A stretch of DNA of 64,000 bases from Mariniblastus sp. (lineage in GTDB: Bacteria > Planctomycetota > Planctomycetia > Pirellulales > Pirellulaceae). The stretch spans positions 124,001 to 188,000 of the forward strand of contig JAKVBG010000001.1 in assembly GCA_022447605.1 (NCBI GenBank), given 5' to 3'. Positions 9,021 to 19,184 of the stretch are shown here, piece by piece (position 1 is the first letter of the stretch; every line of letters begins with the position of its first letter). The notes beneath the pieces were generated by a model. That model searched no databases. It had not been told where the DNA came from and worked only from the letters and a program-made list of their open reading frames with translations. The position numbers and the translations under genes were made by a program.

Positions 9021-12000
9021 TCAGCCTCGGGTAAGTGTTTCATCCAGATTCAAGATCATCTGGCAAATGATGGTCCAGGCCGCGTGTTCCTGCATGTCAA
9101 GCGATTCATCTCGGGCCGATTCACCCACTGCCAGCAACTGCTTCGCGGTGTCAGGAGCCGCCTTGAAACGGCTCCTTTGATCGGTCAGCAATTCGAGCAC
9201 GATCCGACGTTCATCCGCGCTAGCCGGTCGCGAAACACAGAGCCGGTAGGCCAAGTCGATCCGCTTTCGATCATCCGTTTCGGAAGTCAACAGCCGCTCG
9301 GCCATCATGCGGGCCGCCTCGACAAATTGCGGGTCATTGAGCGTCACCAGCGCTTGCAGTGGCGTGTTGGTACGAGCCCGTTGAACGACACATTTTTCCC
9401 GGGAAGGGGCGTCAAAGATGATCATATTGGGCATCGGGGCACTCCGTTTCCAATACGTATACATCGACTTTCGGTACAGTTTTTCGCCCTTGTCCTGGGC
9501 ATAGCGCAATCCCCCGTTGAGACTGACTTCATTCCAGATATTCGACGGCTGGTACGGTTTGACTGCCGGCCCGCCCGTCTGATCGATCAGCAGTCCACTG
9601 ACGTTCAAGGCATGATCCCGGATCATCTCACCCTGCAGGCGAAAGCGGGGAGACCGTGCCAACAGCAGGTTTTCGGGATCCCGCTCCAGGTGGATGGGCT
9701 CGCGCCGCGCGTTTTGACGATACGTCTGGGACATGACCATCGTCTTCAAAATTGACTTGACGTTCCAACCCGATTCGACAAACTCAACTGCCAGCCAATC
9801 GAGCAGTTCCGGGTGGCTGGGAGGTATTCCCTGGGCCCCGAAATCTCCCACCGTCCGTACCAGTCCGTTGCCAAACAGCATCATCCAATACCGGTTGATG
9901 GCGACACGGGATGTGAGGGGATGATTGGGAGCAGTTAACCACTGGGCCAAGCCCAAGCGGTTGGGCGGGGCAGCGGGGTCCAGCGGCGGCAGGGCGGCCG
10001 GAACCCCGACCGAAACTGCTCGGTCTTTCAACGGCGAATCATACTGTCCCCGATCCAGCACAAACGTGGCCCGCATTTTTTCTTGGGGATGATCCTGCAT
10101 CATCATCGACGTGACCGGGTTGGCATTCAGGTCGGCAATCCGCTTGTTGGTCGCCGCCAACTCCGTCGCCCAAGCCTGATGCTTCTTGTCATGTTGAACC
10201 AGGTAGTGATCCAACAGGACCTGCTGCTGGGATTCACTGCGCTCAACCGGCTCAACGGCCAGGATTGCCGCAATCGGGTCAGCCTTGGCCCTGGGGACCT
10301 CTTCGGCCGAGAGTTCACGATCGTAAACCCGGATATCGTCAACGCCACCCTTCCAGTTGGCCCCGGGCGAGCGGCCACCAATCCGGAAAGGGATATCGGT
10401 TTCAATCGTCCCTTGCAGGGAATCCGCCTCAACCTTGTTTTCCGACAGCTTGCCGTCGATGTAGATCTTGACACCGCTCGCTTTCTGGCCGCCGTCATAC
10501 GTAATCACTACGTGTTGCCACTGGTTCGGGACGAGCTGGTCGGCAGAGATCACCTTGATCGCATTGCCCGGCCACTGGTGAATGATATGCGTACCGATAC
10601 CGCGCCCCTGAACCCACAGGTCAAACCCACGATGCGCCTGCCCGACATCCATCCGCGACAGGATGGCGCCGCCCGATTTTCCATCGCTCCGGACCCAAGC
10701 CGCCAAGGTAAACGGCTGGTCGTGGACCAACCGGGGGGCCGGCTCTTCACAGCGGAAATGGGTTCCACCATTTAACTGCAAGGCGACGTTGCCCAGCCGA
10801 TCTGCCGTTTCCAGCTGGCCCGCTTCCAAAATCGCGCTGACACCAGTCACCCCGTTCTTGAGCAGATTCTCCTCGCTTTGATCGAGAGCGAAACCGTGAA
10901 CATGTCCTGTGAGCTCGGCCGGTTTCTCCGATCTGGCTACCTCGGCAATGGCTGCCTGCTGCCAGGACTCGAACTGCGGTGAACAGGCCTTCCGGTAAGC
11001 GGCCATCTCCTGTTTCAGTTGACCTACCCGAGCATTCGCCTCGGCCAGCGTCGCTTCCTCCTCCGGGCTGATCACGCGAATGATGGGAGCCTGGTTCCCG
11101 TTTCGTGTCTGCATCCCGGGATCGGTCGTGTTATTGAAGTAGGCAAAGAACTGGTAATACTCATCCTGGGAAATCGGGTCGTATTTATGGTCGTGGCACT
11201 GGCTGCACTCCATAGTCAAAGCCATCCAGACCGTCGACGTGGTTTGCACCCGGTCCACCACGTATTCGACACGCAGCTCTTCCGGGAAGGCTCCCCCCTC
11301 GTCACTGGTCGCATGATTCCGATTGAAACCGGAGGCGATTTTCTGCTCCATCGTGGCATCGGGAATCAGGTCGCCGGCCAACTGTTCCACTGTAAACTGG
11401 TCAAACGGCATGTTGTCGTTGTAAGCTTTGATCACCCAGTCGCGCCAGGGCCACATATAGCGGGGGCCATCCGCGTGCATCACACTGGAGTCTCCGTACC
11501 TGGCCGCATCGAGCCAGGCCAGGGTCATCCGCTCACCGTAGGCAGGTGAGGCCAGGAGTCGATCGACGACCTTTTCATAAGCCGCTTCAACACCCTGCAC
11601 CTTCACCTCCTGCAGGAAAGCCTCCACCTCGTCCCAATCCGGAGCGCGACCGTTCAGGTCAAATGTGACACGACGCAGCAACGTATTCAAATCTGCCTGC
11701 GGGGAGGGCCGCAACCCTTCCCGTTCCAATTTCCGGTGGACAAAATGGTCGACCGGGTTGCCTTCGACCGGAACCGATTTACGGGGTGCTACAAATGCCC
11801 AATGAGCCTGGTACTCGGCACCCTGTGCGATCCAACGCCTTAAAACGTCCTTCTGCTCCACCGTCAAACGTTTGTTCGATTCGGGCGGAGGCATCATCTC
11901 GGCCGCATCCTCAGATAAAATCCGGCTCACCAGCAAGCTTGCTTCCGCATTTCCTGGTTCAAAAGCCTCGGCATCCAAGGCAGCCTGGCGATCATCCAGC

Positions 12001-12206
12001 CGCAGGTCGGCAGCGCGGGTCGATTCGGCCGGCCCGTGACAGAGAAAACAGTTATCGGACAGGATGGGACGGACATCCCGATTGAATTCGACCCGCTCCT
12101 GAGCCACGCTAAGGGCCGAAAGGCCGAACAGCAGGCAAGCGATCAGGCAAATGGCCAGGGCCATCGGTATCCTGCCAAGCATTGAATTGGAAAGCGTACA
12201 GTTCAT
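9021..12206 (-). CDS. PSCyt1 / DUF1549 / LamG / DUF1553 protein
   Basis: A 1061-residue exported planctomycete protein, co-transcribed with the DUF1501 gene just downstream. Order of parts: signal peptide (to about residue 35); a cytochrome-like PSCyt1 domain with one CxxCH haem motif (C53-F-L-C56-H57); DUF1549 (about 130-340, with [12 protein letters not shown] and a [11 protein letters not shown] motif that could bind a second haem or metal); a LamG/concanavalin-like insert (about 470-640, ending [12 protein letters not shown]); and DUF1553 (about 740-1000, with SRVAINRYW and [17 protein letters not shown]). The LamG insert suggests glycan binding. These paired genes are thought to act in polysaccharide breakdown, but no member has a proven reaction that I can cite. 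Confidence 0.93.
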   Translation of the reverse strand: MNCTLSNSMLGRIPMALAICLIACLLFGLSALSVAQERVEFNRDVRPILSDNCFLCHGPAESTRAADLRLDDRQAALDAEAFEPGNAEASLLVSRILSEDAAEMMPPPESNKRLTVEQKDVLRRWIAQGAEYQAHWAFVAPRKSVPVEGNPVDHFVHRKLEREGLRPSPQADLNTLLRRVTFDLNGRAPDWDEVEAFLQEVKVQGVEAAYEKVVDRLLASPAYGERMTLAWLDAARYGDSSVMHADGPRYMWPWRDWVIKAYNDNMPFDQFTVEQLAGDLIPDATMEQKIASGFNRNHATSDEGGAFPEELRVEYVVDRVQTTSTVWMALTMECSQCHDHKYDPISQDEYYQFFAYFNNTTDPGMQTRNGNQAPIIRVISPEEEATLAEANARVGQLKQEMAAYRKACSPQFESWQQAAIAEVARSEKPAELTGHVHGFALDQSEENLLKNGVTGVSAILEAGQLETADRLGNVALQLNGGTHFRCEEPAPRLVHDQPFTLAAWVRSDGKSGGAILSRMDVGQAHRGFDLWVQGRGIGTHIIHQWPGNAIKVISADQLVPNQWQHVVITYDGGQKASGVKIYIDGKLSENKVEADSLQGTIETDIPFRIGGRSPGANWKGGVDDIRVYDRELSAEEVPRAKADPIAAILAVEPVERSESQQQVLLDHYLVQHDKKHQAWATELAATNKRIADLNANPVTSMMMQDHPQEKMRATFVLDRGQYDSPLKDRAVSVGVPAALPPLDPAAPPNRLGLAQWLTAPNHPLTSRVAINRYWMMLFGNGLVRTVGDFGAQGIPPSHPELLDWLAVEFVESGWNVKSILKTMVMSQTYRQNARREPIHLERDPENLLLARSPRFRLQGEMIRDHALNVSGLLIDQTGGPAVKPYQPSNIWNEVSLNGGLRYAQDKGEKLYRKSMYTYWKRSAPMPNMIIFDAPSREKCVVQRARTNTPLQALVTLNDPQFVEAARMMAERLLTSETDDRKRIDLAYRLCVSRPASADERRIVLELLTDQRSRFKAAPDTAKQLLAVGESARDESLDMQEHAAWTIICQMILNLDETLTRG

Positions 12207-12466
12207 CTATCGGTTTGCATCCCCTGTGCCTCGGATCACATTCCATTTTAGCCTAGGCCGACCGGCAAACCAATCTGGTTGACGGGCCGACCTGGAAAAA
12301 CATCCCCCGTTCAGGCGGAGAACCGAGGGCGATCGTCGAAGCGCCGAGGTGGATCCGTTTCCCCTCGCGAAAGTCCATTTCCTGACGGTCCGAGGTCGAT
12401 TTACTTTCCCTGCGATGAAAAACAGATTAAGTTGGGCCTGTCAGAATAAGTTTGCAGGAGAGCCAG

Positions 12467-13768
12467 ATGAGTCACTCGAGAATCAGACGTCGTACTTTCG
12501 TGAAATCCGCTGCCGCGGCTGCGCTGGCACCGACCCTGATCACCCGTCCGGCCTGGTCCGGCATCGGCCGGCGTTGCTCACCGAACCAGCGCAAAACGGT
12601 CGCCCTGATCGGCTGCGGAAAAATGGCGAAGGATTACCACCTGCCCGAATTGCTGAAACAGCCGGATGTTCAGCTGGTCGCCGTCTGTGAAGTCGACAAA
12701 ACACGTCGTGACGTTTTCCAGAACCAGGTCAACCAGCATTACTCCTCGGCCAAGCAGGAGTATCAAGGATGTGATGCGGGCGCCGATTTCCGCGCTCTCA
12801 TCGCCCGTGATGATATCGATGCGGTCTGCATTGCCACACCGGACCACTGGCACGCACTGCCGATCATCGCCGCCTGCCAGGCCGGCAAGGATGTGTACTG
12901 TGAAAAACCATTAACCCTCACCATTCGCGAAGCCCAGCTCTGCATCGAAGCCGCCCGAAAACATGATCGCGTGGTGCAAACTGGCAGCCAGCAGCGGTCC
13001 AATGTGTTTGGCCCCTTCCGCCAGGCGGTTGAGTTCATCCGCAGTGGTCGACTCGGAAAAATTTCCCGGGTCACGATTGGTGTCGGCGGACCGAGCAAGC
13101 CGTGTGACCTGGCCGAGGAAACGATGGAACCAGGACTGGAATGGGATCTTTGGCTGGGCCAGGCCCCGGTGCGACCTTACCACTCGATCCTCTCGCCCCG
13201 CGGCATGCACAACCATTTCCCCAACTGGCGCAGCTACCAGGAATACTCCGGGGGCGGCCACACCGACATGGGGGCCCATTTCTATGACATTGCCCAATGG
13301 GCGCTCAACCGGGACGAGTCGGGACCCGTCAAAATCCTCCCCCCGGAGGACGCATCGCAAAACACGGGTGCCCGCTTCCTGTATGACGATGGGGTCGAAA
13401 TGGTCCACGGTGGCCCGAGTGGCTGTGTCTTCTACGGTGAAAAGGGGAAACTGCATATCGACCGGGGCCGTTTGACCAGCGACCCGGAAGAGATCGTCAA
13501 GACGCCCCTGGCTGACGATGAAGTTCACCTGCCCGTATCACCCGGCCATCATCGCAACTGGCTCGACTGTATCGACAGTCGAGAAAAACCGGTCGCCGAC
13601 GTGGAGAAGGGGGCGCGAACGGTGACGATTGCCCACCTCGGAAACCTGGCGTACTGGCACCGCCGTTCGTTCGAGTGGAACCCGCAGACCTGGGCCTTTG
13701 CCGACCCGGCTGACAACGATCTGTTGGATCGACCCCGCCGATCGGAATGGGAATTGCCGGAAGTCTAG
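12467..13768 (+). CDS. Gfo/Idh/MocA family oxidoreductase, Tat-exported
   Basis: A 433-residue NAD(P)-dependent oxidoreductase. The ATG at 12467 is preferred over an in-frame TTG at 12452 because AGGAG lies six bases before it. The N-terminus (SRIRRRTFVKSAAAAALAPTL) is a textbook twin-arginine signal. The Rossmann domain starts KTVALIGCGKMAKDY; DAVCIATPDHWHA and KDVYCEKPLTLTI carry the family's EKP lysine. The C-terminal substrate domain includes GGGHTDMGAHFYDIAQWAL, with the usual His/Asp set. Exported members with this architecture are frequent in planctomycetes and act on sugars or inositols; some have a tightly held nucleotide. The substrate is unknown. Confidence 0.93.
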   Translation: MSHSRIRRRTFVKSAAAAALAPTLITRPAWSGIGRRCSPNQRKTVALIGCGKMAKDYHLPELLKQPDVQLVAVCEVDKTRRDVFQNQVNQHYSSAKQEYQGCDAGADFRALIARDDIDAVCIATPDHWHALPIIAACQAGKDVYCEKPLTLTIREAQLCIEAARKHDRVVQTGSQQRSNVFGPFRQAVEFIRSGRLGKISRVTIGVGGPSKPCDLAEETMEPGLEWDLWLGQAPVRPYHSILSPRGMHNHFPNWRSYQEYSGGGHTDMGAHFYDIAQWALNRDESGPVKILPPEDASQNTGARFLYDDGVEMVHGGPSGCVFYGEKGKLHIDRGRLTSDPEEIVKTPLADDEVHLPVSPGHHRNWLDCIDSREKPVADVEKGARTVTIAHLGNLAYWHRRSFEWNPQTWAFADPADNDLLDRPRRSEWELPEV

Positions 13769-13799
13769 CCGGCCAGGGTGGCGCGCCCTCGGTGCGGAC

Positions 13800-14891
13800 T
13801 TACTGTTGATCCCCCTGGCGCGCCGCTTCACCTTCTTCACGGTCACCTTCTTCACGGTCACCTTCTTCACGGTCACCTTCTTCACGGTCACCTTCATGGT
13901 GCTCGCCTTCTTCATGGTCACCTTCATGGTGCTCGCCTTCTTCATGGTCACCTTCATGGTGCTCGCCTTCTTCATGCTCGCCTTCATGGTGCTCATGTTC
14001 CTCACGACCACCCTGGCGGTGCTGTGACTCGAACCACCGCTCGGTCTCCATCCGGTGACGGTTTGCCTCTTCCTCTGAAATCTGGCCCGCGTGGACCGCC
14101 TCGTCGATCTCCCGCATCCGCTGACCGAACATCCGCTCCAGTTCTTCATGATGCTCACCTTCATGATGCTCACCCTCGCGGTGCTGAGACTCCATCCACC
14201 GCTCGGTCTCCATCCGGTGACGGTTTGCCTCTTCCTCCGAAATCTCACCGGCACGGACCGCCTCCTCGATCTCCCGCATCCGCTGATCGAACATCCGTTT
14301 CAGTTCTTCATGATAGGCCCGTTCGTCATGTTCTCCCTCGTGATGACGATCCTCGTGATGACGATCCTCGTGATGACGACCCTCGTCATGCCCACCCTCG
14401 CGGTACTGTGACTCAAACCAGCGTTCGGCCTCCCCTCGGTGATGATCTGCCTCTTCCTCTGAAATCTGACCGGAACGGACCGCACCATCGATCTCCCGCA
14501 TCCGCTGATCGAACATCTGCTCCAGCTCCTGACTCCTGTCGTGGTCCGATCGACGATCGGAGCCTTGTCGCGAACCGCCCTGTCGGTTCGGCTGCATTGG
14601 ACGTCCCTCATTTTGCCGGCCCGGCTGGCGACGCCCTTGATCCTGGTGACCTTGATGGGGGCGGCCCTGATCCGCTTGGCCCTGGTGGGCAGAATCTCGC
14701 AGCACACGCATCATCATGGTCGCCTGTTCCATCGAAAGCTCTCGATGTTTAACGGCCCTGAGCAATCGTCTCTGCACGGCATCGACATCCTGAGCCTGCA
14801 GGGACCCTGCAACAGGAACCCCTACAAAAACACTCAGCAAGCCGACGATCCCTGCGGCCAAACAACTTCGAAAGAGAGAACAAGATTTCAT
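13800..14891 (-). CDS. Exported His/Glu/Arg-rich repeat protein
   Basis: A 363-residue protein with a signal peptide (about 1-33) and no family I recognise. An AGGA eight bases upstream supports the ATG at 14891. After a short helical part (RRLLRAVKHRELSMEQATMMMR) and a Gln/Arg/Gly-rich stretch come three copies of a 40-residue module, each of the form EL-x2-MF-x-QRMREI-x2-AV-x-G-x-ISEEEA-x2-HR-x-E-x-ERW-x-ESQ, predicted helix-turn-helix. They are separated by His/Asp/Glu spacers, and the last 70 residues are a tail of HHEGDHEEG and DREEG units encoded by 15-bp DNA repeats. The ISEEEA-x2-HR segments resemble the short linker helices seen in SHOCT-like motifs, which is only a suggestion. The histidine density suggests divalent-metal binding or buffering. 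Strong purine strand bias reflects the repeats. Confidence 0.75.
   Translation of the reverse strand: MKSCSLFRSCLAAGIVGLLSVFVGVPVAGSLQAQDVDAVQRRLLRAVKHRELSMEQATMMMRVLRDSAHQGQADQGRPHQGHQDQGRRQPGRQNEGRPMQPNRQGGSRQGSDRRSDHDRSQELEQMFDQRMREIDGAVRSGQISEEEADHHRGEAERWFESQYREGGHDEGRHHEDRHHEDRHHEGEHDERAYHEELKRMFDQRMREIEEAVRAGEISEEEANRHRMETERWMESQHREGEHHEGEHHEELERMFGQRMREIDEAVHAGQISEEEANRHRMETERWFESQHRQGGREEHEHHEGEHEEGEHHEGDHEEGEHHEGDHEEGEHHEGDREEGDREEGDREEGDREEGEAARQGDQQ
13831..13995. repeat. Array of eleven 15-bp units in the repeat-protein gene
   Basis: Eleven consecutive 15-bp units, each starting CCTTC on the plus strand. Units 1-4 are identical (CCTTCTTCACGGTCA); units 5-10 alternate between two related forms (CCTTCATGGTGCTCG and CCTTCTTCATGGTCA, with a variant at unit 10). 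Each unit encodes five residues on the minus strand (DREEG, DHEEG or EHHEG), so unit gain or loss keeps the frame. Identity of adjacent units indicates recent slippage. Confidence 0.95.
14337..14396. repeat. Second 15-bp array in the same gene
   Basis: Four units starting CTCGTGATGACGATC (two identical, one with a single change, one diverged). They encode the RHHED/RHHEG spacer between the first and second 40-residue modules of the repeat protein. The same unit length as the tail array points to one expansion process acting at two sites in the gene. Confidence 0.9.
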
Positions 14892-15267
14892 GCTGTCGAT
14901 CCTAATTAAAACGGGTTCATCCGGCCAATCTTCCCGGCCAGTTCATGACAACTGCCATTCTACCTTCGCTGACCAGCGGTCCGCAACTCATTACGCAGAC
15001 TCTCCAATTCCTTGCAAATTCAGAACGAGCAGAGATCGACATGAAGATTACGTGAAAAACGCAGGCAACCGCGGGGCGGCGCCTGACTGAGAGCGCTGGG
15101 CAGTCAAAACCGGCCTCCGCAGCGAGCACCAGAAAAGAACCATCTCCGATCAGAGGGCTAAACGGCGCCGCCAGATTGCATTATCATTCCGTTAGTCACG
15201 GGACCTTAATCGAATTAAAGTGCTCGCCAACAACGAGACCGTACCAAGATCTTCAAAGGATAGAAAA
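14892..15267. other. Divergent intergenic region
   Basis: Some 375 bases between the repeat-protein gene and the small secreted protein, which face away from each other. The part near 15175-15215 (ATTATCATTCCG ... TTAATCGAATTAA) is AT-rich and contains the imperfect palindrome TTAATCGAATTAA, a plausible promoter/operator for the rightward gene. No gene or RNA fold is evident. Confidence 0.4.
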
Positions 15268-15765
15268 ATGCCGCGTATCAAGTTGTCGATTTGTTATTTC
15301 CTGGCTGCCGCAATCGGGCTGACAGCTTCCCATGCCTCGGCGGTCGAAGACCTGAACGACGTGCTCAAGGAAACGAAATGGAGTGGTCTGATTGGCACCT
15401 GGGTCGACGAGGCGTCACAGGGCAGGGGGCTGACCATCCATGCTGCCTGGAAAATCAAAAACCACGTCATCGAGTTCACCCAAAAAGAGCCGCAAAAAGA
15501 GACCGTCTCGCTGATCTGCCTACAAACCAAAACAGGAAAGATCGTACAAATGGGGGCCGGCAGTGACGGCAGTTCGTTCCTGGCTGAGTGGACCACAAAA
15601 TCGACTGGCGAAGCCGTGGTTGGGGTGGGATTCATGGCCCCGGATGGTTCGGAAGGCCTTCTCAACATTCGCCAGAAACTGGTCGGCAACGATAAAATGG
15701 TGATCACGATCGAGCTGCCCCAGCCGATTACGATCAACATGGTCCGGGCCGCGAGCAAGAAGTAG
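15268..15765 (+). CDS. Small secreted protein, lipocalin/DUF1579-like barrel suspected
   Basis: A 165-residue protein. The ATG at 15268 is chosen over an upstream in-frame ATG at 15220 because AAAGGA lies seven bases before it and a clean signal peptide (KLSICYFLAAAIGLTASHASA) follows at once. The mature part begins with WSGLIGTWVDEAS and runs as about eight alternating strands (IHAAWKIKNHVIEFTQ, TVSLICLQTKTGKIVQMG, SFLAEWTTKSTGEAVVGVGF, KMVITIELPQPI). The GTW opening and strand pattern resemble small lipocalin-like or DUF1579-type proteins that measure extracellular ligands, but I cannot name a family. A bidirectional terminator follows. Confidence 0.7.
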   Translation: MPRIKLSICYFLAAAIGLTASHASAVEDLNDVLKETKWSGLIGTWVDEASQGRGLTIHAAWKIKNHVIEFTQKEPQKETVSLICLQTKTGKIVQMGAGSDGSSFLAEWTTKSTGEAVVGVGFMAPDGSEGLLNIRQKLVGNDKMVITIELPQPITINMVRAASKK

Positions 15766-15788
15766 CGAACCGTTTCAGCAAAGCCAAC

Positions 15789-15822
15789 AAAAAACCTCGG
15801 CCAAACAGGCCGAGGTTTTTTT
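15789..15822. terminator. Bidirectional intrinsic terminator
   Basis: A 14-bp perfect stem AAAAAACCTCGGCC (15789-15802) / GGCCGAGGTTTTTT (15808-15821) with an AAACA loop. The A-run and T-run flank the GC core on both sides, so it works as a Rho-independent terminator in both directions, serving the converging small secreted protein (+) and DUF1269 gene (-). Confidence 0.95.
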
Positions 15823-15854
15823 GGTTCCATCTTCCAGGACAGGGCAGAGCTGCC

Positions 15855-16376
15855 TCACTCTGCGGACGCTGCGTCCGACTTGTCAGCCGCCGCATGCTGA
15901 TCGAGTGCCGTTTGTAATTTCTCTTCATCGAGATGGCTGAGTGACGTCTTCAACACGGTCCCCCCGTACTGGCTGATATCAGCGACAACCTTGTCTGCGG
16001 TCATATTGCGAATCAGCACGAATAACACGGAACAGTTTGGCTGCAGCTTGGCGGCCAGGTCTTTCATGAATTGGTCGTTGATTCCAGCGTCGGTCAGCGC
16101 CCCGGAAATCGCACCGGCCGATGCACCCAGCGCCATCCCCAGGAAGGGACTGAGAAACAGCATCCCGATCAGGGTGCCAAAGAACCCGCCACTGAGCGCG
16201 CCGGTGGCTGCCATATTGACCGTTTGGTGCAATTTCACCTTTCCCTTTTCATCCTTGACGGCAACCACCGCATCTTCCATCTCGATCAGGTAATTGGACT
16301 GCAACTTGAACAGTTCCAACCGAACTTCTTCGGCTTTGGTCGGGTCGTCATAGGAAATCGCAACAAACGTAGACAT
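15855..16376 (-). CDS. DUF1269 family membrane protein
   Basis: A 173-residue protein of the DUF1269 family. The ATG at 16376 is preferred because MSTFVAISYDDPTKAEEV is the family's usual opening; an upstream in-frame start adds twelve unlikely residues. DAVVAVKDEKGKVKLHQTVN precedes a glycine-rich double hairpin of membrane helices (GALSGGFFGTLIGMLFLSPFLGMALGASAGAISGAL), then a soluble ferredoxin-like half with CSVLFVLIRNMTADKV. The fold alternates cytosolic and membrane parts. Function is unknown; relatives are often tied to envelope stress. Confidence 0.88.
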   Translation of the reverse strand: MSTFVAISYDDPTKAEEVRLELFKLQSNYLIEMEDAVVAVKDEKGKVKLHQTVNMAATGALSGGFFGTLIGMLFLSPFLGMALGASAGAISGALTDAGINDQFMKDLAAKLQPNCSVLFVLIRNMTADKVVADISQYGGTVLKTSLSHLDEEKLQTALDQHAAADKSDAASAE

Positions 16377-16497
16377 TTCAGGAAACCATGCTTTCAAAAT
16401 AGTGGGGATCAACGAAAAAAACTGAACTGCCTGAACTTATCCCATCCAAGGGAAAGTTTCAATGAGGTGAAATCGATCGCAGCGTGCGGGGGAATTT

Positions 16498-18999
16498 TCA
16501 AGGATCCGTCGCGCGTGCACCGCCAATTTTATGCGAACGGAGCCGCAGGGCGTTCAGGATGACCGAGACACTGCTGCAACTCATGGCAACGGCCGCGATC
16601 ATCGGGCTGAGGAGCGCGTGAATTCCAAACAGGGGGACCAGGATACCGGCCGCGACCGGGATCCCCAGGGCATTGTAGGCGAAGGCGAAGAACAGGTTTT
16701 GCCGGATATTGCCCATCGTCAATCGGCTCAACTGGATTGCCTTGACGATCCCAGCCAGGTCTCCCTGGATCAAGGTAACCCCGGCGCTCTCAATCGCCAC
16801 ATCGGTTCCCGTTCCCATGGCGATCCCGACATCAGCCTGGGCCAGGGCAGGGGCATCGTTGATCCCGTCACCTGCCATGGCCACGATCGATCCTGCGTGT
16901 TGCAACTTCGCCACGTAGTCGTGCTTCTGGGCGGGAGAAACATCTGCCTGCACGGCATCCAAAGAAAGGCGATCCGCTACCGCCCGGGCCGTCCGGTGAT
17001 TATCACCCGTCAACATGGTGACCTTTATTTTTTCACGGTGAATCGCCTCGATCGCCTCCAAGGCTGATGCCTTGACCGGGTCAGCCACGGCCAACAGCCC
17101 AGCCAATCTGCCGTCGACCGCTACAAACATGACGGTACTGCCCTCAGACTGATGGCGCGTCGCAGATTCCTCCAATTGGTCAAGGCCGGCTACCCCCAGG
17201 CTCGTCAGCAATTTCTGGTTCCCGATCACCACCACCCGCTGTTGTACTGTCCCCTGAACACCTCCACCCGTGATGGACTGGAATTCCTCCACTTCGGTTG
17301 AAAAATTGAGCTGTTCCTGGCGAGCGGCCCCGACAATCGCCTCGGCCAGTGGGTGTTCGCTATGGTACTCCAGGCTGGCCGCCAGGCTCAACAATTCCTG
17401 AGCGGTCAGGTCGCTGTCGGTCACCCGCTGGTTGGCAACCAATTCCGGCTTCCCTTCGGTCAGTGTTCCCGTCTTGTCGACGACCAACTGATCGACCTTC
17501 TCCAATGTCTCCAGAACCTCGGCATTGGCAATCAAAATCCCCAGCGACGCTCCCCGACCGACACCGACCATGATCGACATCGGTGTCGCCAGACCGAGTG
17601 CACAGGGACAAGCGATAATCAAAACCGAAACCGCGTTGACCAAGGCAAAAGCCAGGCGGGATTCGGCAGGACCCCAGATGGCCCAGATCAGGAACGTCAA
17701 TGCAGCACATGCCAGCACTCCGGGAACGAACCAGGCAGCCACCCGGTCCACGATCTTCTGGATCGGGGCGCGGCTCCGCTGGGCATCGCCCACCAGTTTC
17801 ACAATCTGCGCCAGCACGGTACTCGTGCCGACCCGGGAGGCCGTCATCTGGAAGGCGCCTGTCTGGTTGACCGTCCCACCAATGACCGAATCCCCGACCG
17901 TCCTGGAAACCGGCAGAGGCTCACCGGTAATCATCGATTCATCCACGCTGCTGCTACCTTGCACGATCAAACCATCCACCGGGATCTTCGCGCCGGGCAG
18001 AACGCGAAGTCTCTCGTCCAACTTCACCTCTTCCACCGGAATCTCCAGGTCCTGACCCTCTCGAATGACGGTCGCCATGCTGGGTGCCAGTGACATCAAC
18101 TGCCGTATCGCTCCACCCGTTCGGTGGCGGGCCGTCAGCTCCAAGACCTGCCCCAACAGGACCAGGGTAATGATCACGGCGGCCGCCTCAAAATAGACAG
18201 CCACCACACCATGTTCCTTGAACGATTCAGGGATCTGAGCCGGTACCAGCAGGGCGATCACGCTATACACGTAAGCTGCTCCCACCCCGATCGTAACCAG
18301 CGTGAACATGTTCAAATGGCCCGTGGCCACCGACCGCACCCCCCGCACCAGGAAGGGCCAACCACACCAGAAGAGGACCGGACTGGCCAGGACAAACTGA
18401 ATCCAGCGGGAAAAGACGGGACCACCAAACCAGCGGTCGATCGGGACACCCATCATCGGCAACATGGCCAGCAGGAAAACGGGCAGTGACAGGCCTGCCC
18501 CGACCCATAGCCTCCGCTTCATCGAGTTCAACTCGGTTTGATCCGGCTCGGGCTCGCCTTCGGTCACGACCTTTTCCAGATCCATACCGCAGATCGGGCA
18601 GGCCCCCGGGTGATCCTGCTGTACCTCGGGATGCATGGGGCAGGTATAAATCACGCGGGCCTGGGTCGGACCGGAAACGGACTCCAACGCCATCCCGCAT
18701 TTGGGACAGTCCCCGGGAACATCACTCACTACGCCCGGGCACATCGGGCAGTAATAACCCTCGGCCGGGGCCTCAGCCGTCTCGCACTCATCCTTTTTCG
18801 ATGGGACCTCGTCCATCTGGCCATGGCAGGGACTCACAAACTTGTCACGGCAATGGGTCGAACAGAAATAATACTTCTGCGAGTCGACTTCCTTAGAATA
18901 GGCAGTTTGCGGATCCACCTGCATGCCACAGACCGGGTCGACAACCAGATCTTCAGGTTCCATTGGCTCGCCCTCAGGTCCACTCGATGAGAAGGACAT
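16498..18999 (-). CDS. copA: Copper/silver-type P1B-ATPase with YHS and two heavy-metal-binding domains
   Basis: An 833-residue heavy-metal translocating P-type ATPase. The N-terminus lacks the usual ferredoxin-like HMA domain and instead has a YHS domain (about 21-55, [10 protein letters not shown] ... KYYFCSTHC) followed by two short heavy-metal-binding domains (82-106, [12 protein letters not shown] ... CPKCGM; 118-142, [12 protein letters not shown] ... CPICGMDLE). The catalytic core has the TGEP actuator loop, the metal site [10 protein letters not shown] typical of Cu+/Ag+ pumps, the phosphorylated [16 protein letters not shown] in the nucleotide domain and [16 protein letters not shown]. 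It would export Cu+ or Ag+ from the cytosol using ATP. No CsoR/CueR-type regulator or chaperone gene adjoins it. Symbol by function only. Confidence 0.95.
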   Translation of the reverse strand: MSFSSSGPEGEPMEPEDLVVDPVCGMQVDPQTAYSKEVDSQKYYFCSTHCRDKFVSPCHGQMDEVPSKKDECETAEAPAEGYYCPMCPGVVSDVPGDCPKCGMALESVSGPTQARVIYTCPMHPEVQQDHPGACPICGMDLEKVVTEGEPEPDQTELNSMKRRLWVGAGLSLPVFLLAMLPMMGVPIDRWFGGPVFSRWIQFVLASPVLFWCGWPFLVRGVRSVATGHLNMFTLVTIGVGAAYVYSVIALLVPAQIPESFKEHGVVAVYFEAAAVIITLVLLGQVLELTARHRTGGAIRQLMSLAPSMATVIREGQDLEIPVEEVKLDERLRVLPGAKIPVDGLIVQGSSSVDESMITGEPLPVSRTVGDSVIGGTVNQTGAFQMTASRVGTSTVLAQIVKLVGDAQRSRAPIQKIVDRVAAWFVPGVLACAALTFLIWAIWGPAESRLAFALVNAVSVLIIACPCALGLATPMSIMVGVGRGASLGILIANAEVLETLEKVDQLVVDKTGTLTEGKPELVANQRVTDSDLTAQELLSLAASLEYHSEHPLAEAIVGAARQEQLNFSTEVEEFQSITGGGVQGTVQQRVVVIGNQKLLTSLGVAGLDQLEESATRHQSEGSTVMFVAVDGRLAGLLAVADPVKASALEAIEAIHREKIKVTMLTGDNHRTARAVADRLSLDAVQADVSPAQKHDYVAKLQHAGSIVAMAGDGINDAPALAQADVGIAMGTGTDVAIESAGVTLIQGDLAGIVKAIQLSRLTMGNIRQNLFFAFAYNALGIPVAAGILVPLFGIHALLSPMIAAVAMSCSSVSVILNALRLRSHKIGGARATDP

Positions 19000-19184
19000 T
19001 TAATTCCCGGGAAATCACGCGAGGGTCCCGGTGTTCGGCCCACGCTATCCGCAGTCGGTCAAGGCATGACCGGCGCACCAGCCGTCAACACAGGGTCCAT
19101 GATACCCAATCCAGCGTCACCCGCCATTAAGGTCAGCGACGTTGCCTGACAGAAAACGGGAAATTCACACGAAACCGTACCGCT

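Noticed and set aside
13831..13995. CRISPR-like array
   Set aside because: Units are 15 bp and directly abutting with no unique spacers; they are in-frame coding repeats.
13629..14752. Long plus-strand frames over the His/Glu-rich gene (Phe/Val/Leu- and His/Gly-rich products)
   Set aside because: They are antisense shadows of the 15-bp repeats and lack start signals or domains.
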